Shown: piece by piece, positions 9,264 to 16,457 of the stretch
Layout: the number at the start of each line of letters is the position of its first letter
Numbering within the stretch: position 1 is the first letter of the stretch
Assembly: GCA_903839875.1 (NCBI GenBank)
Contig: CAIMDZ010000085.1
Span: forward strand, 1 to 39,925
Length of the DNA stretch: 39,925 nucleotides
Direction of reading: 5' to 3'
DNA from: an uncultured Bacteroidota bacterium
GTDB taxonomy: Bacteria > Bacteroidota > Bacteroidia > Chitinophagales > Chitinophagaceae
The notes under the pieces: model-generated
Database searches by the model: none
What the model was told of the DNA's origin: nothing
What the model saw: only the letters and a program-made list of their open reading frames with translations
Program-made: the position numbers and the translations under genes

Positions 9264-9497
9264 TCACAGGTCAAGCCGGCCAGTTGTACTTGTAGAATTG
9301 GATTCCAGTTTGAAGCCATTTATACTAAAATCGCATTTAGACTTGAAAGGATATCTCCTCCTGGCAGGTTTTCCGGCTACTAATATCTCAAAAACTATCT
9401 TCTTTTTGAAATCTTCAGTAATTTGGGCTTTGAAAGCAAGTTCTTCTTCTTTGGTTACTTTCAAACTATACACGTTTTTAAAAACGGCATAGCTATT
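9264..9497 (-). pseudogene. Possible protein fragment, minus strand
   Basis: The minus frame is open from 9497 to a stop at 9264-9266 and reads like real protein: KVTKEEELAFKAQITEDF, then KKKIVFEILVAGKPARRR. The only possible start is a GTG at 9473 (69 residues). I recognise no family. It could be a small hypothetical gene or the 3' remnant of a larger one. It lies between the convergent end of the Ig gene and the recombinase island. Confidence 0.3.
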
Positions 9498-9737
9498 TCA
9501 GTACAAGACACACACACATTTTGAAGATAATCCGGCTATTGGTTGACACAAACTTAACTAATCCTAAATTCAGTTGAGAGCCCTTTATGTTATTAGTTAT
9601 ATTTGAGTTCCGAATTATGCCCGGAGAGGTAATGTTCGTGCGATACAGGGAATGTTACCGCTTTAGGTGCTTGTACAGTCCCAAACTATAAAGTGAGGTT
9701 TTTAGCGGTTGTAGCTTTGTGGTGAAATTATTAAAAT

Positions 9738-9839
9738 ATGGAAAATAATAAACGCATTGACATCGTAAATAGTAGCAAACTAAAAACCGGGAAATCCCGG
9801 AATATTGCCGCCAAAAACTGTCTTTTTGAACAGTTATGA
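9738..9839 (+). CDS. Possible 33-aa basic small protein
   Basis: ATG at 9738 opens 33 codons (MENNKRIDIV, then KLKTGKSRNIAAKN) ending at TGA 9837-9839. A TAGCTTTG box (9712-9719) fits the -7 consensus 18 nt upstream, but no clear -33 box is seen. The frame contains a CCGGGA/TCCCGG hairpin at 9787-9800 and ends inside the 20-bp repeat array. It could equally be untranslated structured leader. Confidence 0.25.
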   Translation: MENNKRIDIVNSSKLKTGKSRNIAAKNCLFEQL

Positions 9840-9909
9840 TACGTTTCGTACAGTTGCGAGCAGTTTTGAACAGTTGCGAAGCATAATAGTGCATAACGAA
9901 GCATAATAG
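9830..9909 (+). repeat. 20-bp iteron-like array upstream of the recombinase operon
   Basis: Four consecutive 20-bp units start at 9830, 9850, 9870 and 9890. The first three open with acagtt; units 2 and 3 share acagttgcga; units 3 and 4 share cgaagcataatag. A weaker half-unit ending in tttttga precedes 9830. The period is about two helical turns, so a protein bound to successive units would sit on one face of the DNA. The rest of the 9258-10016 spacer holds the possible fragments listed here and a lone TATATTTG box at 9598-9605, with nothing else I can name. Confidence 0.75.
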
Positions 9910-10016
9910 CAAATTCACGCCCGTTTTCTCCCAAACACGGAAATCGCATTTTTAGCCAATAGCATCTTTGCAGTAAAATCAATTTTTAAAGTAAAATAAA
10001 AAACCAACTATAGAAT

Positions 10017-10544
10017 ATGAAAGGAGCAATGACAAAAATTATAGAAAAATACAGCGAGGAACGGATTAACGTACTTTACAGGTTACTCAAAAATGTAATG
10101 AAAAAAGGCAGGCCTAAAGAATTTGATTTACGGATAGATGATTTTAAAGTTATTTCCCGGACAAGTGATCCCGAAGATCTTTTAGCTCACAAAGAATTTA
10201 TAATACCGGAAACGAAAAATATCAAGGTGAATATTTATGAAGGGTCTTGCAACAGGCGCATCCAATATATATTTATCCTGAAAGAAGAAGCACCTGTTTC
10301 ACCTCAAACTCTCTCCGGTACAGGAGACAATAAGCTTGAAAAATTTGATGAGGAAAGGAACAATAAATACAATAAGGAAATAGACCAGTTAAAGAAACGA
10401 TTGGCGGAAACAGCAGGACGTATTAATGGTGTAGAAGAAAATTTTAAAAATGCAGTATTAAAAAATGCCTTCCTGGAAATGGTGGTAGACTACCTGATGC
10501 CCTGGTATCTTAACAATAAGGCTGCGGAGAAAGTTCATAAATAA
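10017..10544 (+). CDS. Hypothetical recombinase-associated protein with C-terminal coiled coil
   Basis: The 175-residue product begins MKGAMTK; the second Met (codon 5) could also serve as start. Residues 1-95 look globular, with alternating strands and charged stretches (GRPKEFDLRIDDF, KVNIYEGSCNRR). Residues 105-150 are strongly charged and heptad-like (KLEKFDEERNN, EIDQLKKRLAET), suggesting a coiled coil, and a hydrophobic tail (FLEMVVDYLMPWYL) follows. No family is recognised. It is the first gene of a three-gene set ending with the large serine recombinase. An accessory or directionality role is possible but unproven. An imperfect -7 box (CATCTTTG, 9963-9970) lies 47 nt upstream. Confidence 0.7.
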   Translation: MKGAMTKIIEKYSEERINVLYRLLKNVMKKGRPKEFDLRIDDFKVISRTSDPEDLLAHKEFIIPETKNIKVNIYEGSCNRRIQYIFILKEEAPVSPQTLSGTGDNKLEKFDEERNNKYNKEIDQLKKRLAETAGRINGVEENFKNAVLKNAFLEMVVDYLMPWYLNNKAAEKVHK

Positions 10545-10618
10545 TTGAGCTTATTTTCTTAAATAATTTCTAAGCCAAAGGTTGGCATCATTATTGATAA
10601 TCAATTAACTATAACAGC

Positions 10619-10864
10619 ATGATAACGGAATATGAAGAAAATAGCGTTATTTTTGAAAATAAAAGAACAGAGATAACACTTGATGAATTAAAGGAATTGG
10701 ATAGCTTTAAGGATTATGACCAGCAGCAAGCAAAAAACCTTATTGATACTATGAAAACCTTTGCCCGGATTACGTATAACATCTGGTTGTCAGAGGAACA
10801 AAATAACAATAATCATCAACTAATAAAAATAGATATTACAGAGCCATTAAAAAAAGCAGCATGA
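10619..10864 (+). CDS. Small acidic hypothetical protein coupled to the recombinase
   Basis: The 81-residue product (MITEYEENSVIF, TLDELKELDSFKDY, ARITYNIWLSEE) is acidic and largely helical by eye, with no recognised domain. Its TGA overlaps the ATG of the recombinase (ATGA at 10861-10864), so translation is probably coupled and production matched to the recombinase. The 74-nt gap before it contains a small GCCAA/TTGGC hairpin. It could be a partner, a recombination directionality factor or an inhibitor; the sequence alone does not decide this. Confidence 0.7.
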   Translation: MITEYEENSVIFENKRTEITLDELKELDSFKDYDQQQAKNLIDTMKTFARITYNIWLSEEQNNNNHQLIKIDITEPLKKAA

Positions 10865-12456
10865 AAACAACGGAAATTATTCTTTTTGACAGTTTTGCCA
10901 AGGGCAAAAAAGCGAATACGGCTAACGGCAGGAACTCTGTTATTTATACCAGGGTATCAACCAAAGAGCAGGCTGATAATAATTTTAGTCTGGAAACGCA
11001 AAAGAAAGCCTGCATCCAATATGCTGCTAAGTGTGACTACCTTGTTACCGGATGTTTTGGTGGTACTTATGAGAGTGCAAAGAACGATGAACGTAAGCAA
11101 TTTAACAGTATGCTTTCTTTTGTAAAGAAAAGCAAGGAGAAAATATCTTATATAATTGTTTACAGTGTTGACAGGTTCAGCAGGTCGGGGGCTAATGCTA
11201 TATACATTGCAGAACAACTAAAGAAACAGGGAATAGTAGTTTGCTCGGTTACCCAGCCCTCTGATGCCAGCACAGCTTCAGGTAGCCTGCAACAGAACAT
11301 CCAATTTATATTCAGTGAGTATGACAACCAGCTCAGGCGGGAAAAGTGCATGGCAGGGGTAAGGGAAATGCTTATGAAAGGTGAATGGCCTGCCTCACCT
11401 CCATTTGGTTACGACATTGTTAAAAGGAATGGGAAAAGGGAAATAGTAATAAACGATCAGGGAAGGATATTAAAGAAAGCGTTTTATTGGAAACTCAACG
11501 AATCAATAACTCATAAGGAAATAAGTGAACGCCTTGTTGCTTATGGCTTAAAGGTAACCATCCAGCGGATAAGCGATTATTTCAGGAATCCATTCTATTG
11601 TGGTTTAATGGCGCATAGTGCGTTAGAAGGACAAATAATTGAGGGCAATCATGAAAAGCTTATTACAAAGGAACTATTCTTAAAGATAAACGACCTGATA
11701 AAAGAGAAGTTTGGTTTTAAACTGAACCCTCAAAGTGAGCCGATACCGTTAAAGCGTTTTTTAAAGTGTGACAAATGCGGGGAATACCTGAGAGGTTATA
11801 AGTCAAAGAAAATTCAGCAGTATTATTACAAATGTGCCACAATTGGCTGCAATTGCAATAAGAGAGCCGATGATCTACATAAAAATTTTCTCGGAAAGAT
11901 TTCAGAATACACGTTGGACATTAATGAAGATCATCGAAAAGTACTTAAAAGGGAAATGCTGCTGATTTATAACGAACTAAATAAGCAAAGTGAAGTAGAC
12001 AGGGAACAGACAGAAAAACAACTTGGTGAGGTAAATAAAAAAATAGACCGGATAGAAGAACGTTATGTGCTTGAGGAAATAGACCGGGCTATGTACGAAA
12101 AGTTCTACTTTAAGTTTAAAGCGGAAAAGTCGGAAATAGAGAAAAGATTGGCTGCAACCACTGCTAAAGCGTCGAACCTCGATAAGTGCATAGACAAAGC
12201 AACAACAATGTCTTCCAAATTAGCCACAGTATGGCATTCCAGCGGTTTTAGCGACAAACAAAACCTGCAAAATCTATTATTCCCCGATGGAATGTCCTAT
12301 AATCGTAAAAATGACCAGTGTCGAACTGAGCGGGTAAATGAAGTATTCGGCTACGTTGTTGACCAGACAAGGGATTTAGAGGAAGGAAGGAGAAGCAATA
12401 CTCCTTCCTTTTCTAATTACACCGATTGGGTCATTGGCAGCCGCGCCGAACCATGA
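10861..12456 (+). CDS. Large serine recombinase (integrase/resolvase family)
   Basis: The 531-residue enzyme cuts and rejoins DNA at two attachment sites through a covalent phosphoserine intermediate. The resolvase catalytic domain spans about residues 26-170, with the nucleophile Ser33 in YTRVSTKEQ, Arg31, and the VDRFSRSG motif (about 103-110). The 'recombinase' DNA-binding domain follows (about 178-290, PPFGYDIVKRNGKREIV). A zinc-ribbon has Cys303, Cys306, Cys325 and Cys330. A coiled coil runs about 355-440, as in serine integrases. All key parts are present, so it is probably active. The last residues (GSRAEP) are encoded by an 85-bp block that also occurs at 32350-32434, so the true element edge or the native C-terminus may lie near 12438. 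It forms an operon with the two small genes upstream. Confidence 0.92.
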   Translation: MKTTEIILFDSFAKGKKANTANGRNSVIYTRVSTKEQADNNFSLETQKKACIQYAAKCDYLVTGCFGGTYESAKNDERKQFNSMLSFVKKSKEKISYIIVYSVDRFSRSGANAIYIAEQLKKQGIVVCSVTQPSDASTASGSLQQNIQFIFSEYDNQLRREKCMAGVREMLMKGEWPASPPFGYDIVKRNGKREIVINDQGRILKKAFYWKLNESITHKEISERLVAYGLKVTIQRISDYFRNPFYCGLMAHSALEGQIIEGNHEKLITKELFLKINDLIKEKFGFKLNPQSEPIPLKRFLKCDKCGEYLRGYKSKKIQQYYYKCATIGCNCNKRADDLHKNFLGKISEYTLDINEDHRKVLKREMLLIYNELNKQSEVDREQTEKQLGEVNKKIDRIEERYVLEEIDRAMYEKFYFKFKAEKSEIEKRLAATTAKASNLDKCIDKATTMSSKLATVWHSSGFSDKQNLQNLLFPDGMSYNRKNDQCRTERVNEVFGYVVDQTRDLEEGRRSNTPSFSNYTDWVIGSRAEP

Positions 12457-12523
12457 CTGTTGAGCATATATTTTTAGATTGATCCAGGCTATTAACTCAC
12501 AAATTTATCCCTACTCGACTATA
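12439..12523 (+). repeat. 85-bp duplicated block, copy A
   Basis: Ungapped alignment with 32350-32434 gives 75 of 85 identical bases by hand count. In copy B the block contains the start of the SH3-like gene (ATGAACTCA). In copy A that ATG is ATT, and the flanking sequence diverges on both sides. The recombinase stop codon lies within it. Confidence 0.85.
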
Positions 12524-12571
12524 ATTACCCTCTTGTGGGTAAAATTTACTTTTATTTTACATCAACTCTTC

Positions 12572-12579
12572 TAATTTTG
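12572..12579 (+). promoter_or_regulatory. -7 box TAATTTTG directly before a start codon
   Basis: It matches TAnnTTTG exactly and ends 3 nt before the ATG at 12583, so the mRNA is probably leaderless. The -33 box is poor (TTTA-like at 12551-12554). Confidence 0.5.
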
Positions 12580-12582
12580 GGT

Positions 12583-14034
12583 ATGAAATTGAAAGTAGCC
12601 CTTGTTGTATCATTGTTATTCTGTTTAGGCATAACAGTTTCAGCACAGGATGTGTTATACTCTGAATACGATAAATTTGATATTCATGCTGATGAATATG
12701 GTGTAGTAGGAATGTGTGGAAACCGGCTTTATACCTATCGTAAGACATCTGAAGGCGCCATGCTGGAAGCTTACAATGATTCGATGGATAAGGTTACAAG
12801 GGTGTTGCTGGATTTTTTTCCAGATAAAATTTATGAAACCCGTTTTATTGCTTATCCTGATAAGATCATTGTGCTTTACCAGGGATTGGAAAGTAATAAG
12901 GTAGTGCAATACGCTGCCTTGCTGGATGAAAAAGGCAGGTTGCAAAATAAACCGGTAGAACTGGGAAGTGTTAAAACAGGTATTTTCGGCGCAACGAAAT
13001 CATATTTCTTAACCTCGGTTTCTGAGAACAAAAAGAACTTGCTTATTTACAGTGTAAATGAGAAAGGAGATAATATTGAGTTTGATGGCAAATGGCTGGA
13101 TGATAAAGCGACTGTATTAAAGCGCAGTAAAGCCGTATTCAAAACAGACAACAGGTTGGAACATGGAGAAGTGAACATCGGTAATGACGGGACAGTTTAT
13201 ATGGCAGCATTTAGTTCATCCGGTGCACAAAACTATGCTGACCAGTATTGGATATTGACACTGGCGCCGGGAGCTACAAAATTTGAACCTAAGGAATTAG
13301 CATTAGGGGATAAATTTGCTGCAAGTGGTTATATGAAGCTGGATAATTTAAATGGCCGCGTATATTTTGGCGGGTTTTATGCCGATAAGAAAAACAGCAA
13401 TTATACGGGGCTCATCTATGCCTCGTATGATATTGCCGGTAACGCCTTCCAAAGTATCAAATTCATACCGTTCGATCAGACCCTTGTTTCTGCCGCAGGC
13501 GCCAGACGCAGGAACCATGCATTTGATAACTATGAAGTAAAGCAATTGATAATTAAGAACGACGGTGGCTTTGTGCTGGTATCAGAAGTGCATTTCATAA
13601 CCACCCGCAACACCTACAACCCCGGATTTGGATACTACTCATACTACAGTCCGGCTATGAGCTCGCTGGTACATGAGTATCATTATAACGACATTATGGC
13701 GCTTTCCTATAATAAAGAAGGGGAGCGGCAGTGGAGCGCCTTTATACCAAAGGATCAGTACTCACAGGAGGACGGAGGTGTATTTTCATCCTTTGCCTTG
13801 TTGAATACAGGCGGAACACTCGCTTTTTTATTCAATGATTTTAATAGCGCCCATTCGCGGATTCAACTTGCTACCCTTGACGCAGAAGGAAAAACAGATA
13901 TTCATTCCTTCACCGCAGAAGGAAATGACTATCCCGACTGGCTTCCGAAATCAGGTAAACAAGTGGCTGCAAGGGTATTAATTGTACCTTGTTTTCATAA
14001 AAAACAAATCTGCTTTGCTAAAGTTGTATTTTAG
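12583..14034 (+). CDS. Secreted protein of unknown function, possibly a beta-propeller
   Basis: An upstream GTG (12535) would add 16 residues. The ATG at 12583 is preferred because it begins a good signal peptide (MKLKVALVVSLLFCLGITVSA, then QDVLY) and follows a -7 box by 3 nt. The mature protein of about 460 residues alternates strands and turns with recurring patterns such as YAALLDEKGRL, SVNEKGDNIEF, IGNDGTVYMAAF and KNDGGFVLVSE, as in WD/YVTN-type propellers of Bacteroidota. No enzyme motif or sorting domain is seen. The C-terminal end (from about residue 465, LIVPCFHKKQICFAKVVF) resembles a short unrelated tail and may reflect a frame change. The gene ends 29 nt before the DUF6427-like gene. 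Confidence 0.75.
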   Translation: MKLKVALVVSLLFCLGITVSAQDVLYSEYDKFDIHADEYGVVGMCGNRLYTYRKTSEGAMLEAYNDSMDKVTRVLLDFFPDKIYETRFIAYPDKIIVLYQGLESNKVVQYAALLDEKGRLQNKPVELGSVKTGIFGATKSYFLTSVSENKKNLLIYSVNEKGDNIEFDGKWLDDKATVLKRSKAVFKTDNRLEHGEVNIGNDGTVYMAAFSSSGAQNYADQYWILTLAPGATKFEPKELALGDKFAASGYMKLDNLNGRVYFGGFYADKKNSNYTGLIYASYDIAGNAFQSIKFIPFDQTLVSAAGARRRNHAFDNYEVKQLIIKNDGGFVLVSEVHFITTRNTYNPGFGYYSYYSPAMSSLVHEYHYNDIMALSYNKEGERQWSAFIPKDQYSQEDGGVFSSFALLNTGGTLAFLFNDFNSAHSRIQLATLDAEGKTDIHSFTAEGNDYPDWLPKSGKQVAARVLIVPCFHKKQICFAKVVF

Positions 14035-14063
14035 CCCTCTAAAAAGACGACAAAAACACTTAC

Positions 14064-15047
14064 GTGCTCCAGTTATTCAGAAATAATAGTCCGTTTACTG
14101 TCATTATTTTATTCATATTTGCCTTGCTGGTAAAGTTCCCGGTATTGTTGAATCCGGTTACACCAGATACTGTTGCCGGACATTTTCTTTATAATTATAT
14201 AGTAAAAGGTCTGTTCTTTGTTTTCCGGCATGGCTCTTTTGCTTATTCCTTTCTTACCATTATTATTTTATTTATTCAGTCAATATACCTGAAAAGCATT
14301 ACTATCAGGCACAAACTATTTCCCAGGTACACCTATATTCCGGCATTCATTTACCTGTTGCTTACATCCGTTTACCCTCCCTTCAACAGTTTCAATGAAA
14401 CTTTACTGATCAATTGGTTTCTGCTTGGGGCTATGGATATCATGTTTGGGTTTACACAAACCAACCAGCCCAGGAAATTAATATACAATGCGAGTTTTCT
14501 TTTGAGTATGGCAGCGTTATTCCAGTTTACCATGTTAGCCTTTTTCTTTTTATTATTGGTAGGTATGGTCATGTTCCGTTCCTTCAACCTGGGTGAATGG
14601 TCTGTTGCAATCATGGGTTATTTTACTCCCGGGTATTTCCTGGCATGTGTTTTATTTCTATCCGATAAATTCAATTTATTTTCGGATTGGCCGCACATAG
14701 GGTTTTCGCTCACTTCCAATATTTCATCCCCCTTTTACCTGATCTTAACGCTGGCCGGTATTTTGATACTCCTCGCATGTGGGATCTATGCCATGCAATT
14801 AAATGTGGCGATGAGTAATATTTATATCCGGAGGGATTGGATTGCAGTATCCTTTTACCTGATAATATCTGTTTTTGTAGCTATTCTTACAGATCCGGGA
14901 TTAAAAACAGCCTGGCTGATTACTATGCCGGCATTGAGTATAATAATATCCCACGCGCTTTTAATTGAAAAGAATAAACGGTTTAGTAACTTTATCTTTT
15001 ATTTTTCACTTGTTTTCCTGATCTTTTGCCTGATGGCGAATAAATAA
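14064..15047 (+). CDS. DUF6427-like multi-pass membrane protein
   Basis: The GTG at 14064 (MLQLFRNNSPFTVI) is the only plausible start, since no ATG lies early in frame. The 327 residues form about 8-9 hydrophobic segments, including TVIILFIFALLVKFP, FLTIIILFIQSIYL, MLAFFFLLLVGMVMF, LILTLAGILILLACG and FIFYFSLVFLIF. The opening, with FRNNSP followed by a hydrophobic helix, and the overall layout match the DUF6427 family of Bacteroidota, which some databases wrongly label as a carotene monooxygenase. Its function is unknown, and the family name rests on memory of the pattern. It is followed after 11 nt by purQ and probably shares its transcript. Confidence 0.8.
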   Translation: MLQLFRNNSPFTVIILFIFALLVKFPVLLNPVTPDTVAGHFLYNYIVKGLFFVFRHGSFAYSFLTIIILFIQSIYLKSITIRHKLFPRYTYIPAFIYLLLTSVYPPFNSFNETLLINWFLLGAMDIMFGFTQTNQPRKLIYNASFLLSMAALFQFTMLAFFFLLLVGMVMFRSFNLGEWSVAIMGYFTPGYFLACVLFLSDKFNLFSDWPHIGFSLTSNISSPFYLILTLAGILILLACGIYAMQLNVAMSNIYIRRDWIAVSFYLIISVFVAILTDPGLKTAWLITMPALSIIISHALLIEKNKRFSNFIFYFSLVFLIFCLMANK

Positions 15048-15058
15048 TTGACTTAATA

Positions 15059-15751
15059 ATGAAATTTGGAATTATCGTTTTCCCGGGGTCTAATTGCGAC
15101 AGAGATATGATGCATGCCCTGCAGGATGATCTGCAACAGGAAGTTGTAATGCTTTGGCACAAAGACCGCGACCTGAGTATGTTTACCAAAGAGGATTGTA
15201 TTGTATTGCCGGGTGGATTCTCCTATGGCGATTATCTGCGTTGTGGCGCTCTTGCTCGTTTTAGCCCGATGATGGAGCAGGTAATTGAGTTTGCAGGCAG
15301 GGGAGGCAAGGTGCTGGGCGTGTGTAATGGCTTCCAGATACTTTGTGAGGCTGGCCTGCTGCCAGGGGTATTGTTGCAAAACGATCACCAGAAATTTGCT
15401 TGTAAAAATGTGTTCATCCGCAGTGAGAACCATCATAACCTCATAGGGCAGCACGTTGGTGAAAAGGCCTTAAAAATACCGGTTGCACATGGTGAAGGCA
15501 GGTATTATGCCGATGCGCCAACATTGAAGCAATTGAGTGAAAATAAGCAGGTTGTTTTCAGGTATTGCAACGAAGCTGGTGAAGTACATATAAATTCAAA
15601 TCCAAACGGAGCGATTAATAATATCGCCGGTATTTGTAATGAAAGAAGGAATGTTTTTGGCATGATGCCCCATCCTGAACGTGCCTGTTCCGAGGCATTG
15701 CATAATATTGATGGTCGGGCTATATTACATGCATTGAGCCGGTCAAATTAG
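15059..15751 (+). CDS. purQ: Phosphoribosylformylglycinamidine synthase, glutaminase subunit PurQ
   Basis: PurQ releases ammonia from glutamine for PurL, which converts FGAR to FGAM in purine synthesis in the cytoplasm. The 230-residue length is normal for a stand-alone PurQ. The class I amidotransferase triad is visible: Cys89 in GVCNGFQ, and His205 and Glu207 in MMPHPERA. The N-terminus (KFGIIVFPGSNCDRD) and PGGFSYGDYLRCGA are family hallmarks. PurL and PurS are not in this window. The gene sits 11 nt after the membrane-protein gene, so co-transcription is likely. Confidence 0.97.
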   Translation: MKFGIIVFPGSNCDRDMMHALQDDLQQEVVMLWHKDRDLSMFTKEDCIVLPGGFSYGDYLRCGALARFSPMMEQVIEFAGRGGKVLGVCNGFQILCEAGLLPGVLLQNDHQKFACKNVFIRSENHHNLIGQHVGEKALKIPVAHGEGRYYADAPTLKQLSENKQVVFRYCNEAGEVHINSNPNGAINNIAGICNERRNVFGMMPHPERACSEALHNIDGRAILHALSRSN

Positions 15752-15863
15752 GCCTGACTTTTAGCAAATCAAAAGTTAAAATAAATGTTGTTTAGTGTAT
15801 ATTAAATATTCTAAACTACCTTGAATTGTCAATTGTAAAACTAATAGGTAATTTGTAATTTAT

Positions 15864-16325
15864 ATGAGTATAATAAGAAGACTTTCAATAACCCTTTTGC
15901 TGATGTCTGTTACGGTAGTAACGTATGCACAGATGATCGAAGACCCTGCAACATGGACTTATGAAGTGAAAAAGAAAAGTGGAAATGATTACCAGTTGAT
16001 ATTTCATTGCAATCTTAAATCGGGCTGGCATATATGGTCGCTTCATCCCGGTGGTGATGGGTATGAAATTGCTCCTTCATTTACTCTTGACAAAAATGAT
16101 AATGTAAAATTAAAAGGTACGCCAACTGAAAAAGGAAAAGCAACTACCACTGCCATGGATGGAATTGATGGAAAGATCACTTACCTGGCAGGAAAGATAG
16201 ATTACATTCAGGAAGTAACGGTGACCGGCAAAACAACAATTAAAGGCAAGCATGAATACCAGGTGTGCAATGACAGAATGTGCCTGCCGCCAAAGGATAA
16301 AGATTTTGTTTTTGAAATAAAATGA
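15864..16325 (+). CDS. Stand-alone DsbD N-terminal-domain protein
   Basis: A signal peptide (MSIIRRLSITLLLMSVTVVTYA) is followed by a single domain of about 130 residues that closely resembles the N-terminal domain of the DsbD encoded next: DPATWTYEVKKKSGN against DPTTWTTEVKKIKDK, the shared GWHIWSL, and YQVCNDRMCLPPKD against YQVCDDNMCLPPKS. In DsbD this periplasmic domain carries the cysteine pair (here C-x4-C) that passes electrons to client thiol proteins. This copy lacks the membrane and thioredoxin parts. It is probably a periplasmic electron carrier or a client-specific acceptor of the adjacent DsbD. The origin by tandem duplication is an inference from the similarity. Confidence 0.85.
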   Translation: MSIIRRLSITLLLMSVTVVTYAQMIEDPATWTYEVKKKSGNDYQLIFHCNLKSGWHIWSLHPGGDGYEIAPSFTLDKNDNVKLKGTPTEKGKATTTAMDGIDGKITYLAGKIDYIQEVTVTGKTTIKGKHEYQVCNDRMCLPPKDKDFVFEIK

Positions 16326-16367
16326 GAATGATAATGAACGGGAGTCATCATCGCGAATGGCAGGTTA

Positions 16368-16393
16368 CCCTACCCCTCTCTAGAGGGGTAGGG
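16368..16393 (+). repeat. Palindromic intergenic element
   Basis: A 12-bp inverted repeat (ccctacccctct / agaggggtaggg) has 2 bp between the arms. A second small hairpin (gcccc-gcaa-ggggc) follows near 16424-16438. The short dispersed palindrome is of the kind seen in many Bacteroidota spacers. No U-tract follows, so a terminator role is doubtful. Confidence 0.6.
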
Positions 16394-16457
16394 GTGTGTT
16401 AAGACATTCCACTACTATTAATTAGCCCCGCAAGGGGCAGGGTAAAAATTGAATATT

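Noticed and set aside
9605-9690. Short plus-strand peptide after the TATATTTG box (MPGEVMFVRY...)
   Set aside because: It has only 24 codons with unusual Arg/Cys/Tyr content and no support other than the box.
9258-12523. Matching attL/attR direct repeats around the recombinase island
   Set aside because: I looked for a short sequence shared by the 9258-10016 spacer and the region after 12438 and found none I could trust, so the element limits are not called.
13975-14034. Frameshift at the end of the 12583 gene
   Set aside because: The last 18 residues look unlike the rest, but neither alternative frame gives a longer protein-like continuation before the next gene, so I keep the stated stop.
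16368-16440. Rho-independent terminator after the first DsbD-domain gene
   Set aside because: Strong hairpins are present but no T-run follows, and the palindrome resembles a dispersed spacer repeat more than a terminator.
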